NCBI GenBank assembly: GCA_025656505.1
Contig: JAHXHR010000002.1
Coordinates: 1 to 45,148 of the forward strand
Direction of reading: 5' to 3'
Origin: Candidatus Thiodiazotropha sp. (ex Epidulcina cf. delphinae)
Lineage (GTDB): Bacteria; Pseudomonadota; Gammaproteobacteria; Chromatiales; Chromatiaceae
Length of the DNA: 45,148 nt
Part shown: positions 43,496 to 45,148 of the stretch, piece by piece
How positions within the stretch are numbered: position 1 is the stretch's first letter
Layout: every line of letters begins with the position of its first letter
Translations under genes and position numbers: made by a program
Notes under the pieces: generated by a model
Seen by the model: only the letters and a program-made list of their open reading frames with translations
Told to the model about the DNA's origin: nothing
The model's database searches: none

Positions 43496-45148
43496 ATGAG
43501 CCAAGGTGCTTTACCACCGAAACAGGGTCTTTATGATCCCGCCAATGAACACGACGCCTGCGGTGTTGGTTTTATAGCCAATATCAAGGGAGTGAAAAGC
43601 CACGAGACCATCCGGCAGGGCTTGAAGTTACTTGACCGTCTCACCCACAGAGGCGCCGTCGGTGCAGATCCGAAGGCCGGGGACGGTGCTGGTATCCTGT
43701 TGCAGATCCCGGATCTGTTTTTTCGGGAGGTTGTCGATTTTGAGCTGCCTGCGGAGGGTGAATATGCCATCGGTATGGTGTTTCTGCCACAAAATGCCGC
43801 AAGTCGCGCCGAGTGCGAAGAGACAATCAAGGCACTGATAGCGGCAGAAGGGCAGCAACTGATCGGTTGGCGCGACGTGCCTGTCGAAAACAGAGGGCTT
43901 GGCCATAGCGTCATCCCGACCGAGCCGGTGACCAGACAGGTCTTCGTCACTCGCGGCGCGAACTGCACCGATCAAGGTACCTTCGAACGCAAGCTGTTTG
44001 TGATTCGCAAGCAAATCGAAAACAGGATACGACAAGCCGAGATGGAGGGGGGGGGCGCCTTCTACTTCACTTCGTTCTCTTCGAGGACCATCGTCTACAA
44101 AGGGATGCTGCTGGCCGACCAGGTGGGCGACTACTATCTCGACCTGCGGGATGAGCGCATGGAGACCGCCTTGGCTCTGGTGCATCAGCGCTTCTCCACC
44201 AATACCTTCCCGACCTGGGATCTCGCGCACCCCTTCCGCATGATTGCCCACAATGGCGAGATCAACACCCTCCGCGGCAATGTCAACTGGATGCGCGCCC
44301 GCAAGAACTCCATGGCTTCCGCTGTCCTTGGCGACGATCTGGAAAAGATCTGGCCGCTGATCCCGGAAGGGCAATCCGATTCTGCCTGTTTTGACAATGC
44401 CCTGGAACTGCTGGTCGCCGGCGGCTACTCGCTGGCCCATGCCATGATGATGCTGATCCCTGAGGCATGGGGCGGGAATAAGCAGATGGACAAGCAGCGG
44501 CGCGCCTTCTACGAATACCATGCGGCATTGATGGAGCCCTGGGACGGCCCGGCAGCGGTGGCCTTCACCGACGGCCGCCAGATCGGCGCCACCTTGGACC
44601 GTAACGGCCTGCGCCCGGCGCGCTATCTGATTACCGACGATGACCTGGTGGTGATGGCCTCGGAAATGGGCGTGTTGGATATCCCCGAGGATAAGATCGT
44701 CAAAAAGTGGCGTCTGCAGCCTGGAAAGATGTTCCTGATCGATCTGGAGCAGGGCCGCATTATCGATGATGCCGAGGTCAAGGCCGAATTGGCGGCCGCC
44801 AAGCCCTATCAGGATTGGCTGGACCAGACCCAGATTCCTCTCGATGCCCTGCCCGCCGATGTGGCGCCGATGGCGCCGGATGACGATGACCTGCTCGATG
44901 CCCAACAGGCCTTCGGTTACAGTCAGGAGGATATCAAGTTCCTGTTGACGCCGATGGTACTCACCGGGCAGGAGGCCACGGGCTCCATGGGGGCGGACAA
45001 TCCCCCCTCGGTGCTATCCCTGAGGGCCAAGCACCCTTCGACCTATTTCAAGCAGAATTTCGCCCAGGTGACCAATCCGCCCATCGACCCGATTCGGGAG
45101 GAGCTGGTGATGTCGCTGGTCAGCCTGATCGGGCCGAGGCCCAATCTG
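43496..45148 (+). CDS. gltB: Glutamate synthase (NADPH) large subunit, 5' part
   Basis: Not in the ORF track because it has no stop in the window. From ATG 43496 there are 551 open codons to the last base. The N-terminal amidotransferase begins after a 21-residue propeptide at Cys22 (HDACGVGFIANIKG), the nucleophile that releases ammonia from glutamine. LTHRGAVGADPKAGDGAGIL, LVHQRFSTNTFPTWDLAHPFR and AHNGEINTLRGN are classical GltB motifs, and DRNGLRPARY marks the end of the glutaminase domain; the central domain begins after it. GltB with GltD makes glutamate from 2-oxoglutarate. The full protein is usually about 1500 residues, so roughly two thirds lies beyond the window. Confidence 0.97.
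   Translation, partial: MSQGALPPKQGLYDPANEHDACGVGFIANIKGVKSHETIRQGLKLLDRLTHRGAVGADPKAGDGAGILLQIPDLFFREVVDFELPAEGEYAIGMVFLPQNAASRAECEETIKALIAAEGQQLIGWRDVPVENRGLGHSVIPTEPVTRQVFVTRGANCTDQGTFERKLFVIRKQIENRIRQAEMEGGGAFYFTSFSSRTIVYKGMLLADQVGDYYLDLRDERMETALALVHQRFSTNTFPTWDLAHPFRMIAHNGEINTLRGNVNWMRARKNSMASAVLGDDLEKIWPLIPEGQSDSACFDNALELLVAGGYSLAHAMMMLIPEAWGGNKQMDKQRRAFYEYHAALMEPWDGPAAVAFTDGRQIGATLDRNGLRPARYLITDDDLVVMASEMGVLDIPEDKIVKKWRLQPGKMFLIDLEQGRIIDDAEVKAELAAAKPYQDWLDQTQIPLDALPADVAPMAPDDDDLLDAQQAFGYSQEDIKFLLTPMVLTGQEATGSMGADNPPSVLSLRAKHPSTYFKQNFAQVTNPPIDPIREELVMSLVSLIGPRPNL

Overview
The window is a chromosomal segment from a gammaproteobacterium with moderately high G+C. The strongest taxonomic signal is gene order: mrcA/ponA (divergent), then pilM-N-O-P-Q, aroK, aroB, a damX-like SPOR gene and gltB, an arrangement typical of Gammaproteobacteria. 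Other features (Bpt leucyltransferase, a PEP-CTERM protein, di-haem peroxidase, DUF3501/DUF3135 proteins, a MvaT-like protein) would fit an environmental, possibly sulfur-oxidising lineage related to Chromatiales. That finer placement is inference; no diagnostic sulfur gene is present.

Layout. (1) 0.15-3.75 kb: a periplasmic PilJ-N-like sensor protein and a YcgR-like PilZ protein on the minus strand, then the N-degron transferases aat and bpt. (2) 3.75-5.85 kb: a relic-rich, AT-richer stretch with several inverted-repeat elements, an IS66-like transposase tail and a PEP-CTERM gene broken by an in-frame TGA. (3) 5.9-10.2 kb: an ATPase/FtsX-permease/HlyD-adaptor export operon. (4) 10.4-11.6 kb: an Xre-type antitoxin/RES toxin pair. 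(5) 11.7-12.9 kb: two DUF4398 lipoproteins, one with an OmpA domain. (6) 13.2-17.6 kb: a peroxide/iron island with rubrerythrin, an HdrD/GlpC-like Fe-S protein, a previously unlisted 26-codon ORF and DUF3501 on the minus strand, and a Fur-family (Irr/PerR-like) regulator and a di-haem cytochrome c peroxidase on the plus strand; PerR-like 15-bp palindromes precede both outward units. (7) 17.9-25.4 kb: glk, uvrD, an orphan TRAP-type binding protein, hemW, a MvaT/H-NS-like protein, DUF3135, rpmE. (8) 25.7-31.4 kb: sucCD, a KamA-like radical SAM protein and gltA with a perfect FNR-type site in its leader. (9) 31.6-45.1 kb: a small NTase-like protein, PBP1A, the pilMNOPQ-aroKB-damX cluster and the 5' part of gltB, which runs off the end.

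The most unusual content is non-coding: a set of transposase-less inverted-repeat elements (called A, B, C and D here). Family A (CCTAAAAACCGCAGTTGACC ends) has four copies, two with perfect 5-bp target duplications. Family D has nearly the same ends as A, and family C has different ends but almost the same internal core palindrome as A, so they look like modular members of one element superfamily. One A copy sits exactly between the stop of the TRAP binding-protein gene and the start of hemW and appears to have split an overlapping stop/start.

No tRNA, rRNA or CRISPR array was seen. All family assignments come from reading the translations by eye; no database search was possible.
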